Shown: positions 34,320-44,730, counted from the stretch's first letter. The stretch: DNA of 64,000 nt from Vibrio superstes (GCF_003569005.1 NZ_BCUR01000004.1:2219927-2283926); one strand, 5' to 3'. A program made the numbers and translations. The notes: a model not told the origin generated them from the sequence alone.

Positions 34320-35120
34320 GTGAGGCTCATCCCATTACAAACAAGCGCAGACGTCGGTCGTTGGTCTGCTCGACATATTGTTAATACTATAAATAAGTTC
34401 AACCCGACAACTGACAGACCTTTTGTGCTTGGCTTACCTACCGGTGGTACACCACTAAATACCTATAAGTATTTAATTGAAATGTACAATGCAGGAGAAG
34501 TGAGCTTTAAGAATGTAGTGACCTTCAATATGGATGAATACGTTGGCCTGCCTAGCGATCACCCTGAATCATACCGCACCTTTATGTACGAATACTTCTT
34601 CAACCATGTCGACATTCAACAGCAAAACATAAACTTGTTGGATGGCAACACTGAAGACCACGATGCCGTGTGCAGAGCTTATGAAGCTAAGATTAAATCT
34701 TATGGCCGAATTAACCTGTTCATGGGTGGTGTGGGTCATGACGGTCATATCGCATTTAACGAGCCAGCATCGTCTCTTTCATCACGTACCCGCATTAAAA
34801 CGCTGACCGAAAAAACCCGTATTGCTAATTCTCGCTTCTTTGACGGTGACATTAGCCAAGTGCCTAAGTATGCACTGACTATCGGTGTTGCGACGCTTCT
34901 CGATGCAGAAGAAGTGATGGTGTTGATTACTGGTCACAATAAAGCTCAAGCACTGCAAGCAGCAGTAGAAGGTTCGGTCAATCACTTATGGACAGTAAGC
35001 GCAATGCAGATGCATTCAAAAGCCGTTATTGTCGCGGACTCTCCGGCTTCTCAAGAATTGAAAGTCAAAACCCTAAAATACTTCCGCGAGTTAGAAGCGG
35101 AAAACATCAAAGATCTTTAA
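34320..35120 (+). CDS. nagB: Glucosamine-6-phosphate deaminase
   Basis: 266-aa enzyme converting GlcN-6-phosphate to fructose-6-phosphate and ammonia. Catalytic NMDEYVGL (about 70-77) and GGVGHDGHIAFNEP (about 136-149) are present, together with the C-terminal allosteric region. The start is GTG with GAGG 8 nt upstream. First gene of nagBAC. Confidence 0.98.
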   Translation: MRLIPLQTSADVGRWSARHIVNTINKFNPTTDRPFVLGLPTGGTPLNTYKYLIEMYNAGEVSFKNVVTFNMDEYVGLPSDHPESYRTFMYEYFFNHVDIQQQNINLLDGNTEDHDAVCRAYEAKIKSYGRINLFMGGVGHDGHIAFNEPASSLSSRTRIKTLTEKTRIANSRFFDGDISQVPKYALTIGVATLLDAEEVMVLITGHNKAQALQAAVEGSVNHLWTVSAMQMHSKAVIVADSPASQELKVKTLKYFRELEAENIKDL

Positions 35121-35135
35121 TTAGGAGCAGCAAGT

Positions 35136-36272
35136 ATGTATGCATTAACGAACTGCACCGTATTCACGGGTAGCGACATTTTAATTAACCACGCGGTTGT
35201 CGTTGAGAACGACCGTATCAAGGCGGTATGCCTTGAAGAAACATTAGACTCAGGCATTGAACGTATCGATCTAGAAGGCGCTAATCTAAGCCCAGGCTTC
35301 ATCGACCTTCAATTAAATGGCTGTGGCGGTGTGATGCTCAATGATGACATCTCGCCTGAAACGATGCAGATTATGCACGAAGCCAACCTAAAATCCGGCT
35401 GCACCAGCTTTTTACCAACGCTGATCACCTCTTCAGACGAAAATATGCGCAGCGCTATCGAAGCTCAGCGTAAATATCAGGAACAAAACAAGCATCAGTC
35501 ACTCGGTCTACACCTTGAAGGTCCTTACCTTAACCTTGCAAGAAAGGGCATCCATACCGAGTCATACATTCGTCAATCGGATGATGAGATGATCGGTTTT
35601 ATTTGCCAGCACTCAGACCTAGTGGCCAAGGTAACTCTAGCACCAGAACAAAACAGACCTGAGCACATCAAGCAACTGAAAGAAGCTGGGATTGTTGTTT
35701 CTATTGGTCACACTGCCGCAACGTATCAAGAAGCACGTGATAGTTTTGAGCAAGGTATTACCTTTGCAACTCACCTATTTAATGCTATGACGCCAATGAC
35801 AGGTCGTGAGCCAGGCGTAGTGGGCGCAATATTCGACACTCCAGACGTATATGCGGGCATTATCGTTGATGGGCATCATGTTGATTATGCTAACATCCGT
35901 ATCGCTCACAAACTTAAGGGCGAAAAGTTGGTGCTAGTAACCGATGCAACAGCCCCAGCAGGCGCTGAAATGGACCAGTTCAATTTTGTCGGAAAAACCG
36001 TGTACGTTCGTGATGGGATGTGTGTGGGTGAAGACGGTACATTGGGCGGTTCTGCACTTACCATGATTGAAGCCGTAGAGAACTGCGTTAACCATGTAGG
36101 TTTATCTCTCGATGAAACGCTACGCATGGCAACACTCTATCCCGCAAAAGCTATGGGCATGGAGCATAAACTAGGTCGCGTAAAAACTGATATGATTGCA
36201 AACCTTACCATTTTCAACAACGACTTTAACGTTAAAGCGACCGTAGTAAACGGTCAATTTATACAGGGATAA
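35136..36272 (+). CDS. nagA: N-acetylglucosamine-6-phosphate deacetylase
   Basis: 378-aa amidohydrolase-fold enzyme. Metal and substrate residues are in HLEGPYLN, SIGHTAATY, THLFNAMTPM, DGHHVDY and the catalytic aspartate in LVTDATAPAG. It removes acetate from GlcNAc-6-phosphate before NagB. It starts 15 bp after nagB. Confidence 0.98.
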   Translation: MYALTNCTVFTGSDILINHAVVVENDRIKAVCLEETLDSGIERIDLEGANLSPGFIDLQLNGCGGVMLNDDISPETMQIMHEANLKSGCTSFLPTLITSSDENMRSAIEAQRKYQEQNKHQSLGLHLEGPYLNLARKGIHTESYIRQSDDEMIGFICQHSDLVAKVTLAPEQNRPEHIKQLKEAGIVVSIGHTAATYQEARDSFEQGITFATHLFNAMTPMTGREPGVVGAIFDTPDVYAGIIVDGHHVDYANIRIAHKLKGEKLVLVTDATAPAGAEMDQFNFVGKTVYVRDGMCVGEDGTLGGSALTMIEAVENCVNHVGLSLDETLRMATLYPAKAMGMEHKLGRVKTDMIANLTIFNNDFNVKATVVNGQFIQG

Positions 36273-36274
36273 TT

Positions 36275-37495
36275 ATGACTGGCGGACAAATTGGCAACGT
36301 AGACCTAGTAAAGCAGTTGAACAGCGCAGCTGTTTATCGACTGATTGATCAACAAGGGCCTATATCACGCATTCAGATTGCTGAATTGAGTCATTTGGCG
36401 CCAGCGAGTGTCACTAAGATCACTCGTCAGCTATTGGAATGTAATTTAGTACAAGAGGTTGCACAGCAGGCCTCGACCGGTGGCCGACGAGCGATATCCC
36501 TAACCACACAGGTGACTCAGTTCCACTCTATTGCGGTGCGTGTTGGCCGAGATTATATTCAATTGTCTTTGCATGACCTGAGCGGAGAGATCCTAGCGCA
36601 AAGTGAATCGGCAATTCAGTACAGCGACCAAGAGCAATTGGTTGGGCAAATATTCGATAAAATTAAACTTTTCAAAGCCAGTAACGAGGGCATTTCCCAT
36701 AACCTGATTGCGATTGGTGTGATTTTGCCTGGCTTAGTAAACCCAGATGTAGGCGTTGTGCAATACATGCCTAACACTAAGATTGATAATCTACCTTTGG
36801 CGAAAATTCTGAAAGATGAATTTAAGACCGAGTGCTTTGTGGGTAATGATATCCGCGGTATGGCTCTTGCTGAGCACTACTTTGGCGCGACGCGTGACTG
36901 CAAAGATTCAATCTTAATTAGTGTTCACCGCGGAACCGGTTCTGGCATTATGGCTGGAGGTCAGGTGTTCTTGGGCTCAAACCGAAACGTAGGCGAAATA
37001 GGTCATATTCAAGTAGACCCTCTTGGCGAGCAGTGCCAGTGCGGTAACTTTGGCTGCCTAGAGACAATCGCAGCTAACCCTGCGATTATCAAAGGTGTAA
37101 AAGCACGTTTAGCGCAAGGCTATAACTCTACGCTTGCCGATGAGTCCCAAGTTACCATCAATGCTATCTGCAAGCACGCACTCAGCGGCGATGCGCTAGC
37201 GACACAAAGTATTGTACGCGTGGGCGATCAACTCGGTAAAGCTGCGGCCATTGTAATTAACTTGTTTAACCCGCAAAAGATAGTTATTGCAGGTGATATT
37301 ACCAAAGCAAAAGAGGTATTATTCCCAGCAATTCAAAGGAACGTAAATAGCCAATCGCTCACTGCGTTTCATAAAGACTTACCTATTGTCTCCTCTGATC
37401 TAGAGCAGTATCCGACAATGGGGGCGTTTGCTATTGTTAAGCGAGCCATGTTAAATGGCATATTGTTACAAAAATTGATGGATTCTACGCAATAA
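36275..37495 (+). CDS. nagC: NagC, ROK-family N-acetylglucosamine repressor
   Basis: 406 aa. The N-terminal winged helix (SRIQIAELSHLAPASVTKITRQLLE, about 29-53) and the ROK sugar-binding domain with the zinc-binding cluster CQCGNFGCLE are present. GlcNAc-6-phosphate is the inducer in E. coli. It starts 2 bp after nagA, so it is autoregulated through the operon. The nagD gene found in E. coli is absent here. Confidence 0.96.
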   Translation: MTGGQIGNVDLVKQLNSAAVYRLIDQQGPISRIQIAELSHLAPASVTKITRQLLECNLVQEVAQQASTGGRRAISLTTQVTQFHSIAVRVGRDYIQLSLHDLSGEILAQSESAIQYSDQEQLVGQIFDKIKLFKASNEGISHNLIAIGVILPGLVNPDVGVVQYMPNTKIDNLPLAKILKDEFKTECFVGNDIRGMALAEHYFGATRDCKDSILISVHRGTGSGIMAGGQVFLGSNRNVGEIGHIQVDPLGEQCQCGNFGCLETIAANPAIIKGVKARLAQGYNSTLADESQVTINAICKHALSGDALATQSIVRVGDQLGKAAAIVINLFNPQKIVIAGDITKAKEVLFPAIQRNVNSQSLTAFHKDLPIVSSDLEQYPTMGAFAIVKRAMLNGILLQKLMDSTQ

Positions 37496-37565
37496 GTTCA
37501 ATCATCTCAGACTCGTTTGTGGTTGAATATGCGCCAATTTCTCAACCACTTTCGAGACTGCATAA

Positions 37566-39155
37566 ATGGATATAATGCTCATTTTCGGTGCTTTTGTTGC
37601 CGGCTTTGTCGCACAGCGCTGTAACCTCCCTCCCCTTGTCGGTTTTTTGCTGGCTGGTTTCACCCTTAATGCCTTTGGTTTCGAAAGCAACGATGCAATC
37701 AATCAGCTTGCTGATCTTGGTGTCACCTTGCTGCTATTCACTATCGGACTAAAGCTGGATATTAAGGTACTACTGTCCAAAGAGATTTGGGCTGGTGCTA
37801 CCCTGCACAACCTTGCCTCTACCGCCTTTTTTACGTTCTGTTTAGTGGCATTACAAGTTATCGGTGTAAACCTTTTCGCTGATATGTCCTTTGCGCAGCT
37901 CATCATCCTAGGCTTTGCACTCTCTTTTTCTAGTACCGTATTTGCCATCAAGGCCCTACAAGATAACGGTGAACTAAACTCCGTCTATGGCACCATTGCC
38001 ATTGGTATTTTGGTCATGCAGGATATCTTTGCGGTGGCTTTTCTGACCGTATCTACCGGTAAGATCCCAGAATGGTACGCCATTATCCTATTTGCGCTGC
38101 CGTTAGTCCGCCCTCTTTTCTACAAGGTATTAGATAAAGTAGGCCACGGAGAGTTATTAGTACTGTGCGGTATCTTCTTCGCCTTAGTTGTGGGGGCTGG
38201 GCTATTTGAATTAGTCGGCGTGAAAGGCGATCTCGGTGCGCTAATTCTTGGCATGCTGCTTGCCGGGCATAAGAAGGCGTCTGAGCTTTCCAAGTCTCTG
38301 TTCAATTTGAAAGAGATGTTCTTGGTCTGTTTCTTCCTGAACATTGGTCTGTCTGAACAACCGACCGTGGCAGGATTGATTCTGGCTCTGGTATTCATGC
38401 TGTTGTTGCCAGTCAAGGGAGTGCTGTATTACCTCATCTTAGACCGATTTAAATTTCGAGTTCGAACCTCGCTACTCGCGTCACTCACGCTATTTAACTT
38501 CAGTGAGTTTGGCTTGATTGTCGGCGGTTTAGCCTACAAACAAGGCTGGATATCCGGTGACATCATGGTTTCTATCGCCCTAGCCGTATCGATTTCTTTT
38601 ATTATTGCTGCGCCCCTTAACCGCTTTAGCAATAGCATCTATCGCCGCAGTGCCAGCTGGCTTAAAGAGCACAGCGACGCCAAGATTAATATTCGCGACC
38701 AGTTTATTGGCGTTGGTCAGGCTCAGGTTATGGTTCTGGGTATGGGTCGTATCGGCACAGGTGCCTATGATGAACTCACACAGCGACACGGTGATATCTG
38801 TTTAGGCGTAGAAATACGAAATGACACAGCCGATCACCACCAACGCCATGCTAGAAATACTATTTGTGGTGATGTGACCGACTCCGATTTTTGGGAGCGT
38901 ATCCAGAAACTGGATCAAATAGAGTTGGTCTTACTGGCCATTCCGAATAACCAGGGTAACCGCTTCGCCCTAGAGCAGCTACGACTTCGAGGCTACCAAG
39001 GGAAAGTCGCCGCCATTGCTGAATATCAAGATCAGGTTGAGCAGTTTATTGAACTTGGCGCAGATGCAGCATTCGATATATACCGAGAAGCGGGTAGCGG
39101 TTTTGCACGGCACGTGTGCGATACATTGTCTCCCAACTTCAAACCCATCAAATAA
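37566..39155 (+). CDS. CPA2-family cation:proton antiporter with RCK/TrkA-N domain
   Basis: 529 aa. About 12-13 membrane helices make up the Na+/H+ exchanger fold (residues 1-365). A cytoplasmic Rossmann RCK domain follows, with VMVLGMGRIGTGAYDEL near 393-408. It is related to YbaL/KefB/KefC; the ion (K+ or Na+) cannot be assigned. No KefF/KefG-type partner is adjacent. It starts 70 bp after nagC and probably has its own promoter. Confidence 0.9.
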   Translation: MDIMLIFGAFVAGFVAQRCNLPPLVGFLLAGFTLNAFGFESNDAINQLADLGVTLLLFTIGLKLDIKVLLSKEIWAGATLHNLASTAFFTFCLVALQVIGVNLFADMSFAQLIILGFALSFSSTVFAIKALQDNGELNSVYGTIAIGILVMQDIFAVAFLTVSTGKIPEWYAIILFALPLVRPLFYKVLDKVGHGELLVLCGIFFALVVGAGLFELVGVKGDLGALILGMLLAGHKKASELSKSLFNLKEMFLVCFFLNIGLSEQPTVAGLILALVFMLLLPVKGVLYYLILDRFKFRVRTSLLASLTLFNFSEFGLIVGGLAYKQGWISGDIMVSIALAVSISFIIAAPLNRFSNSIYRRSASWLKEHSDAKINIRDQFIGVGQAQVMVLGMGRIGTGAYDELTQRHGDICLGVEIRNDTADHHQRHARNTICGDVTDSDFWERIQKLDQIELVLLAIPNNQGNRFALEQLRLRGYQGKVAAIAEYQDQVEQFIELGADAAFDIYREAGSGFARHVCDTLSPNFKPIK

Positions 39156-39276
39156 AAGCAGATCGAGTCTTCATTGAGGGCTCGATTTGCTTTATTTCAT
39201 TGATAATAAGGAATATTCCAGATTGAGCTCCGAGTTGTTCTATGATTAATATAAATTATTGATAGAGCGGATATTT

Positions 39277-40434
39277 GTGTCCTCAGCCCCGTATAACTCA
39301 GTTCAACGTAGCTTCAGCCTGCACGTAGTCAAAAACAACAAAAATCAGTTGCAGCGTGGATTACCGCTTATAGCTCTGCTCATGTTTGCTCTTGGGGTGT
39401 TCATGCCTCTATGGGAGTCAAGAAGCTTTTTACTCAATTTAGAGCACACCTACGGACTGTTCCGCTCTTATATGGTTTACGTGGCTCCCACTCTCATACT
39501 AGTTACTTGGGCATTGGTCAGTAAGCTACGTGCAAGCTACATCACTAATCTGACTTGCCTGTTTGTTGTTGCTAACCTTCTAGCGGTTCAACATGCCGCT
39601 CTGGTCACCCTTTCCATCACTCTCTCCCCCGTATCGGTCATTATAGTGACAGCCATGGCAAAATTGGTCATTTTGCGCACCAGAGAAATTATCGTTATCT
39701 ACTGTTTCAGCCTACTCGCCGGATTTGGCATTGTTGAGCTAGTTCATAACCAACAAATCATGTCTTTGCACCTTTATGTGACTATTGCCATCCTGCTAGT
39801 TTGGGTCCTATATCTTGGCAGCGACCATTACAAAGCCCATCTTCGAGCCTTTGTGCATAGTAAAGAGCAGTGGCGCGCTCAAAAACAGATTCGATTACAG
39901 TTGATGGAGCTGGAAGCTCAAAAAAAACAACTCCAACAGCTTTTAGGTAAGGATGCTCTGACGGGAATCTTCAATCGCGGTTACTTCGATCAACATTTAA
40001 GGGACGAGATTAAGCGAACCTCCCGTTCGTCTGCCCCGCTAGGGTTGCTAGTTGTGGATATCGATCACTTTAAAATGGTTAATGATCAGTTGGGTCATCA
40101 TACTGGCGATGTTTACTTAACAAAAGTGGCCAAGGCGTTGGAAGACATTGCCAAGCGACCAGCAGATGTCGTTGCGCGCTATGGCGGTGAAGAATTTGTC
40201 CTTTTACTCCCTGATACTGATAAAAAAGGGCTTGAGATACTCTCACAGAAAATCCTATTTAGCATTAACGAGCTAGGCATCCCTCACCCTATTCAATCAC
40301 AACTTACCGTCAGCATCGGCGGTTGTGAGTTTGATTCACACTCTATGGATAAGGTGTCGTTTTTTGAGCGAGCAGATCAGGCTTTGTATCGAGTCAAATC
40401 CAACGGACGCAATAACTACTTTATTGCAAACTAG
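39277..40434 (+). CDS. Membrane-bound diguanylate cyclase (GGDEF)
   Basis: 385-aa protein. Six to seven hydrophobic helices span about residues 30-190, a short coiled coil (WRAQKQIRLQLMELEAQKKQLQQLL) follows, then a GGDEF domain. The active site is GGEEF. RPAD five residues earlier is an intact inhibitory I-site, so product feedback is expected. It makes c-di-GMP. Start set at GTG 39277 behind GAGCGGA; a TTG at 39259 lacks a site. Confidence 0.92.
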   Translation: MSSAPYNSVQRSFSLHVVKNNKNQLQRGLPLIALLMFALGVFMPLWESRSFLLNLEHTYGLFRSYMVYVAPTLILVTWALVSKLRASYITNLTCLFVVANLLAVQHAALVTLSITLSPVSVIIVTAMAKLVILRTREIIVIYCFSLLAGFGIVELVHNQQIMSLHLYVTIAILLVWVLYLGSDHYKAHLRAFVHSKEQWRAQKQIRLQLMELEAQKKQLQQLLGKDALTGIFNRGYFDQHLRDEIKRTSRSSAPLGLLVVDIDHFKMVNDQLGHHTGDVYLTKVAKALEDIAKRPADVVARYGGEEFVLLLPDTDKKGLEILSQKILFSINELGIPHPIQSQLTVSIGGCEFDSHSMDKVSFFERADQALYRVKSNGRNNYFIAN

Positions 40435-40474
40435 CCTCATCCCTACACTGATATTGTCTAATTGTTGACTTATA

Positions 40475-40506
40475 TTAGATGTCATCTAACAAAAAGGCCT
40501 TTTTAC
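40475..40506 (+). other. Palindromes after the GGDEF gene, possible weak terminator
   Basis: TTAGATG-T-CATCTAA at 40475-40489 is followed directly by AAAAAGGCCTTTTT. Either hairpin could end the cyclase transcript before the asnB promoter. Confidence 0.5.
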
Positions 40507-40622
40507 TAAACAAAATAAACATTAGTCACTCTTTGATTATTAAAATGTTGATTAGTGGGTTGCTTTTTTTAGCGACAATGGCAAATTGAACACATACGGA
40601 AATGAATTTGTAAGGAAGATAT

Positions 40623-42287
40623 ATGTGTTCGGTATTTGGTATCCTCGACATTAAAAGTGATGCAGAGAAACTTCGCCCATTGGCGTTAGAGATGTCGAAG
40701 AAACTTCGTCACCGCGGACCTGACTGGTCTGGTATTTACTCATCAGAAAAAGCGATTCTAGCGCATGAGCGTTTGGCTATTGTGGGTCTAAACAGCGGCG
40801 CGCAACCTCTATACAGCCCAGACAAAAAGCTAGTGCTAGCGGTTAATGGTGAGATCTACAACCATAAAGAAATCCGAGCACGTTACGAAGGTAAATACGA
40901 CTTCCAAACAGATTCAGACTGTGAAGTTATTCTAGCCCTTTATCAAGATATGGGTGCTGACCTACTTGAAGAGCTAAACGGTATCTTTGCGTTTGTTCTT
41001 TACGATGAAGAGAAAGAGACTTACCTCATTGGTCGTGATCATATTGGTATTATTCCTCTATACCAGGGCCATGATGAACACGGAAACTTCTACGTTGCTT
41101 CAGAAATGAAAGCACTGGTACCTGTATGTAAAACCGTCAGCGAATTCCCTCCTGGTTGCTACCTAGAATCTGGCGCACTAGATCCAACTCGCTACTACAT
41201 CCGCGACTGGAACGAATACGCAGCAGTTCAAGGGAACTCCACCAGCAAAGAAGACCTAACAAAAGCGTTAGAAGATGCCGTAAAACGTCAGCTAATGACA
41301 GATGTGCCTTATGGAGTGTTGCTCTCAGGAGGTCTAGATTCTTCTATCACTTCTGCTGTCGCAAAACGTTTTGCTGCAATGCGTGTTGAAGATGATGACC
41401 AATCTGAAGCTTGGTGGCCACAGCTTCACTCATTTGCTGTTGGCTTAGAAGGCGCACCGGATCTTATTGCCGCTCGCGAAGTAGCTGACCAAATCGGTAC
41501 TGTACACCACGAAATGACTTACACCATTCAAGAAGGTTTAGATGCGATTCGTGATGTGATTTACCACATTGAAACGTACGATGTGACAACGATTCGAGCT
41601 TCAACACCAATGTACTTATTGGCACGCAAGATCAAGGCGATGGGCATCAAGATGGTGCTTTCTGGTGAAGGTGCAGATGAAATCTTTGGTGGCTACCTGT
41701 ACTTCCACAAGGCTCCAAACGCACAAGAGTTCCACGAAGAAACAGTACGTAAACTACTGGCGCTAAACATGTTTGACTGTGCTCGTGCTAACAAATCACT
41801 GGCAGCATGGGGTGTCGAAGGTCGCGTACCTTTCCTAGACAAAGAGTTCATTGATGTGGCAATGCGTCTTAACCCAGCAGACAAAATGTGTGGCAACGGT
41901 AAGATGGAGAAACACATCCTGCGTGAATGTTTTGAGCACTACCTACCAGAATCTATCGCATGGCGTCAAAAAGAGCAGTTCTCTGACGGCGTTGGCTACA
42001 GCTGGATTGATACCTTGCGTGAAGTCGCTGAAGCTAAGGTAACGGTTCAGCAAATGGAAACCGCTAAGTTCCGCTTCCCATACAACACTCCTTTAACTAA
42101 GGAAGGCTATGTATACCGCGAGATCTTTGAAGAGTTGTTCCCGCTGCCGTCAGCCGCTGAGTGTGTTCCTGGTGGACCATCTGTAGCGTGCTCTTCAGCT
42201 AAAGCCATTGAGTGGGATGAGTCGTTTAAGAACAACGCAGATCCTTCAGGTCGTGCAGTTAAAGCGGTACATAACGAGGCTTATTAA
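40623..42287 (+). CDS. asnB: Asparagine synthetase B (glutamine-hydrolysing)
   Basis: 554 aa. The N-terminal glutaminase has the catalytic cysteine as residue 2 (MCSVFGIL), and the synthetase domain carries the PP-loop VLLSGGLDSSITSAV near residues 234-248. It makes asparagine from aspartate, glutamine and ATP. Strong AAGGAAG ribosome binding site. Follows the nag region as in E. coli. Confidence 0.98.
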   Translation: MCSVFGILDIKSDAEKLRPLALEMSKKLRHRGPDWSGIYSSEKAILAHERLAIVGLNSGAQPLYSPDKKLVLAVNGEIYNHKEIRARYEGKYDFQTDSDCEVILALYQDMGADLLEELNGIFAFVLYDEEKETYLIGRDHIGIIPLYQGHDEHGNFYVASEMKALVPVCKTVSEFPPGCYLESGALDPTRYYIRDWNEYAAVQGNSTSKEDLTKALEDAVKRQLMTDVPYGVLLSGGLDSSITSAVAKRFAAMRVEDDDQSEAWWPQLHSFAVGLEGAPDLIAAREVADQIGTVHHEMTYTIQEGLDAIRDVIYHIETYDVTTIRASTPMYLLARKIKAMGIKMVLSGEGADEIFGGYLYFHKAPNAQEFHEETVRKLLALNMFDCARANKSLAAWGVEGRVPFLDKEFIDVAMRLNPADKMCGNGKMEKHILRECFEHYLPESIAWRQKEQFSDGVGYSWIDTLREVAEAKVTVQQMETAKFRFPYNTPLTKEGYVYREIFEELFPLPSAAECVPGGPSVACSSAKAIEWDESFKNNADPSGRAVKAVHNEAY

Positions 42288-42307
42288 ACCTCTCAGCAAA
42301 ACACAAC

Positions 42308-42333
42308 AAAGGGCACTGTTTAGTGCCCTTTTT
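42308..42333 (+). terminator. Rho-independent terminator of asnB
   Basis: AAAGGGCACT-GTTT-AGTGCCCTTT followed by Ts, 20 bp after the asnB stop. Confidence 0.93.
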
Positions 42334-42394
42334 CTATTTCAAATCCAGTGTTAACTAGGTACTGACCTGTCTGGTATTTGTCGCGTATGAAAGT

Positions 42395-42898
42395 CTAGCT
42401 TCTAGCTTCAATATCTTGGTTGTCTACTTGAACTTCTACCTTCTTGTTGATCATAGTAATCAACAAAATAGAGCGCTTCTCACCATCAGCCTCATGGTAA
42501 ATCGCATCGACACCAGCAAATTGCCCTGATTTGATCATGACTTCATCGCCTTTTTGGAATAAGTCAAATGCAACCTCAGTATCTTCCTGAGAGCCCTCAA
42601 ATTGCTTAAGGGTATACACTAGATCACCTTGCAGCTCTGTAGGGTAGATACCATTACGAATAAAATCAGACACACCACGTGTTGAACGCACAGTGGTAAA
42701 GGAAGGGCCTACTTCAAAATCAAAGCGTACAAACATATAGCTTGGAAATAGAGGCTCAGATCTCTTCTGGCGCTTACTTCTAACCATTTTTTCTACAGTG
42801 ATCTTGGGGTAGTAAACCTCTACACCTTGATTTTCAAGGTGTATTTGCGCCCGTTCTTGATCACCGCGCTTACAATACAATAAATACCAACGTTTCAT
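42395..42898 (-). CDS. rfaH: RfaH, transcription antiterminator (NusG paralogue)
   Basis: 167-aa protein. The NGN domain opens MKRWYLLYCKRGDQERAQIHLENQGVEVYYP with RSKRQKRSEPLFPSYMFVRFD, the RfaH-type version that contacts ops-paused RNA polymerase. The C-terminal KOW domain spans about 110-167 (GDEVMIKSGQFAGVDAIYHEADG). It promotes expression of long envelope operons carrying an ops element; none is evident here. Confidence 0.95.
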   Translation of the reverse strand: MKRWYLLYCKRGDQERAQIHLENQGVEVYYPKITVEKMVRSKRQKRSEPLFPSYMFVRFDFEVGPSFTTVRSTRGVSDFIRNGIYPTELQGDLVYTLKQFEGSQEDTEVAFDLFQKGDEVMIKSGQFAGVDAIYHEADGEKRSILLITMINKKVEVQVDNQDIEARS

Positions 42899-42999
42899 GG
42901 CTGCTACCTTTTATCTGATACTAGGCTTTGCGCCGTAATTTTAACGTTGGTATTCTATCAGCTCACCCACCGACATGAAATCCGACCGAGCACGAGTGC

Positions 43000-43974
43000 T
43001 CACTCTCCATTCAATAAACGCGCATTTACTAGACTGGCCATCAGTTCAATATGCTTGTCTCCGTCGTTAAGGCACGGTATGTAATTAAAGCTTTCACCAC
43101 CCGCCTCTTTATAGAGTTCGCAGCACTCTTCAGACAGCTCCTCTAGTGTTTCAAGACAATCCACAGAGAAAGCAGGTGCTAAGATATCCAGCTTCTTAAT
43201 ACCTTGTTTAGGCAACTGCTCTAATGTCTTATCGGTATAGGGCTGCAGCCATTCTTCGCGACCAAAACGCGATTGATAGGTCATGCCCATTCGATCGGAG
43301 CCTAGCCCAAGCTCTTGCGCTAATAACTCCGTAGTCTTCTCGCAGTGTTGAGGGTAGACATCACCATTGTCAGCAAATCGTTTCGGTATGCCGTGATATG
43401 AGCAAAGTAGGTATTCACTCTCTCCACGCTCACGCCAAGATTCTCGTACTGAGTCAGCCAGAGCCTTAATATAAAGCGGGTGATCATGATAGTCACCAAT
43501 CACTTCAAAGGAAGGCACTACCGTCATCTGTTTGAACGCCTTACCCAGACCATCAACAACAGCAGCGGTTGTGGTTGCAGAATACTGCGGGTACAAAGGT
43601 AGCACTATGACCTTTTCAACGCCCTGCTCAAGCAGTGATTGCATGCCAGACAGCAGGCTTGGATTACCGTAGGTCATCCCTAGTTCGACCGGAACATTAA
43701 GGCTTTGTTTTAATTTACTCGCTTGCCTGCGAGAGAAGACCATCAGGGGTGAGCCTTCACTCATCCACACCCCTTGATAGAGCTTGGCTACCTTAGGAGC
43801 GCGAATAGGCAATATCACGCCGTGCAGCAACGGGCACCATACCCAACGCGTCATATCCACTACACGCTTATCGTGCAGAAACTGGCTTAAGAATCGTTTA
43901 ATGGCTTTAGGGGTTGCTTCATCTGGGGTCCCTAGATTAACTAATAACACCCCTGTTTTAGATTGGTTTTCCAT
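43000..43974 (-). CDS. hemH: Ferrochelatase
   Basis: 324-aa enzyme that inserts Fe(II) into protoporphyrin IX. Family segments include GVLLVNLGTPDEAT, the catalytic histidine in YLLCSYHGIPKRF, and the late FSVDCLETLEELSEE with the conserved glutamates. Start set at ATG 43974, with CAGGA 5-6 nt upstream, rather than the ATG at 43995. It lies downstream of adk, with a terminator between. Confidence 0.96.
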   Translation of the reverse strand: MENQSKTGVLLVNLGTPDEATPKAIKRFLSQFLHDKRVVDMTRWVWCPLLHGVILPIRAPKVAKLYQGVWMSEGSPLMVFSRRQASKLKQSLNVPVELGMTYGNPSLLSGMQSLLEQGVEKVIVLPLYPQYSATTTAAVVDGLGKAFKQMTVVPSFEVIGDYHDHPLYIKALADSVRESWRERGESEYLLCSYHGIPKRFADNGDVYPQHCEKTTELLAQELGLGSDRMGMTYQSRFGREEWLQPYTDKTLEQLPKQGIKKLDILAPAFSVDCLETLEELSEECCELYKEAGGESFNYIPCLNDGDKHIELMASLVNARLLNGE

Positions 43975-43996
43975 AACATCCTGACATATAAGCAAT

Positions 43997-44024
43997 AAAA
44001 AAGGACGACCAATGGGTCGTCCTT
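43997..44024 (-). terminator. Rho-independent terminator of adk
   Basis: On the minus strand AAGGACGACC-CATT-GGTCGTCCTT followed by six Ts, between adk and hemH. Confidence 0.93.
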
Positions 44025-44058
44025 CTAGTATCTAAATTCGCTTAACAATAAGCAATGA

Positions 44059-44703
44059 TTAAGATAACGCTTTTTCGATGTCAGAGCTTACTTCTGCTAC
44101 TTGCTTAGTACCATCGAACTTAAGGTACTTAGTGTTACCAGCTTCTGCTTCTTTACCGTAGTACTGAACTAGCGGAGCAGTTTGCGTGTGGTATACACCT
44201 AGGCGAGCGCGAACAGTCTCTTCTTTGTCGTCATCACGAACAACAAGCGCTTCACCTGTTACGTCGTCTTTACCTTCCTCTTTAGGCGGGTTAAATACAA
44301 CGTGGTATGTGCGACCTGATGGAAGGTGAGCACGACGACCGGCCATACGCTCAACAATAACATCGTCAGCTACGTCAAATTCGATAACGTAATCAACATC
44401 AATACCCATCTCTTTAAGGCCATCAGCCTGAGGGATAGTGCGTGGGAAACCATCTAGTAGGAAGCCTTTCTCACAATCGTCTTGTGCAATACGCTCTTTG
44501 ATAAGACCTAGAATGATATCATCAGAAACCAATTGGCCTGCATCAATTACACCTTTAGCTTTTTTGCCTAACTCAGTGCCCGCCTTGATAGCAGCACGTA
44601 GCATGTCACCAGTAGAAATTTGTGGGATACCGTATTTTTCCATGATGAACTGAGCCTGAGTGCCTTTACCTGCACCAGGAGCACCTAAAAGAATGATGCG
44701 CAT
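44059..44703 (-). CDS. adk: Adenylate kinase
   Basis: 214-aa long-form kinase with the P-loop GAPGAGKGTQA at residues 7-17, GFPRTIPQAD and the LID domain at about 122-160. The LID is the zinc-free type, lacking the four-cysteine cluster. It balances AMP, ADP and ATP. Confidence 0.98.
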   Translation of the reverse strand: MRIILLGAPGAGKGTQAQFIMEKYGIPQISTGDMLRAAIKAGTELGKKAKGVIDAGQLVSDDIILGLIKERIAQDDCEKGFLLDGFPRTIPQADGLKEMGIDVDYVIEFDVADDVIVERMAGRRAHLPSGRTYHVVFNPPKEEGKDDVTGEALVVRDDDKEETVRARLGVYHTQTAPLVQYYGKEAEAGNTKYLKFDGTKQVAEVSSDIEKALS

Positions 44704-44730
44704 TGTTTTTCCTCTTTAATGTTCTTCTTT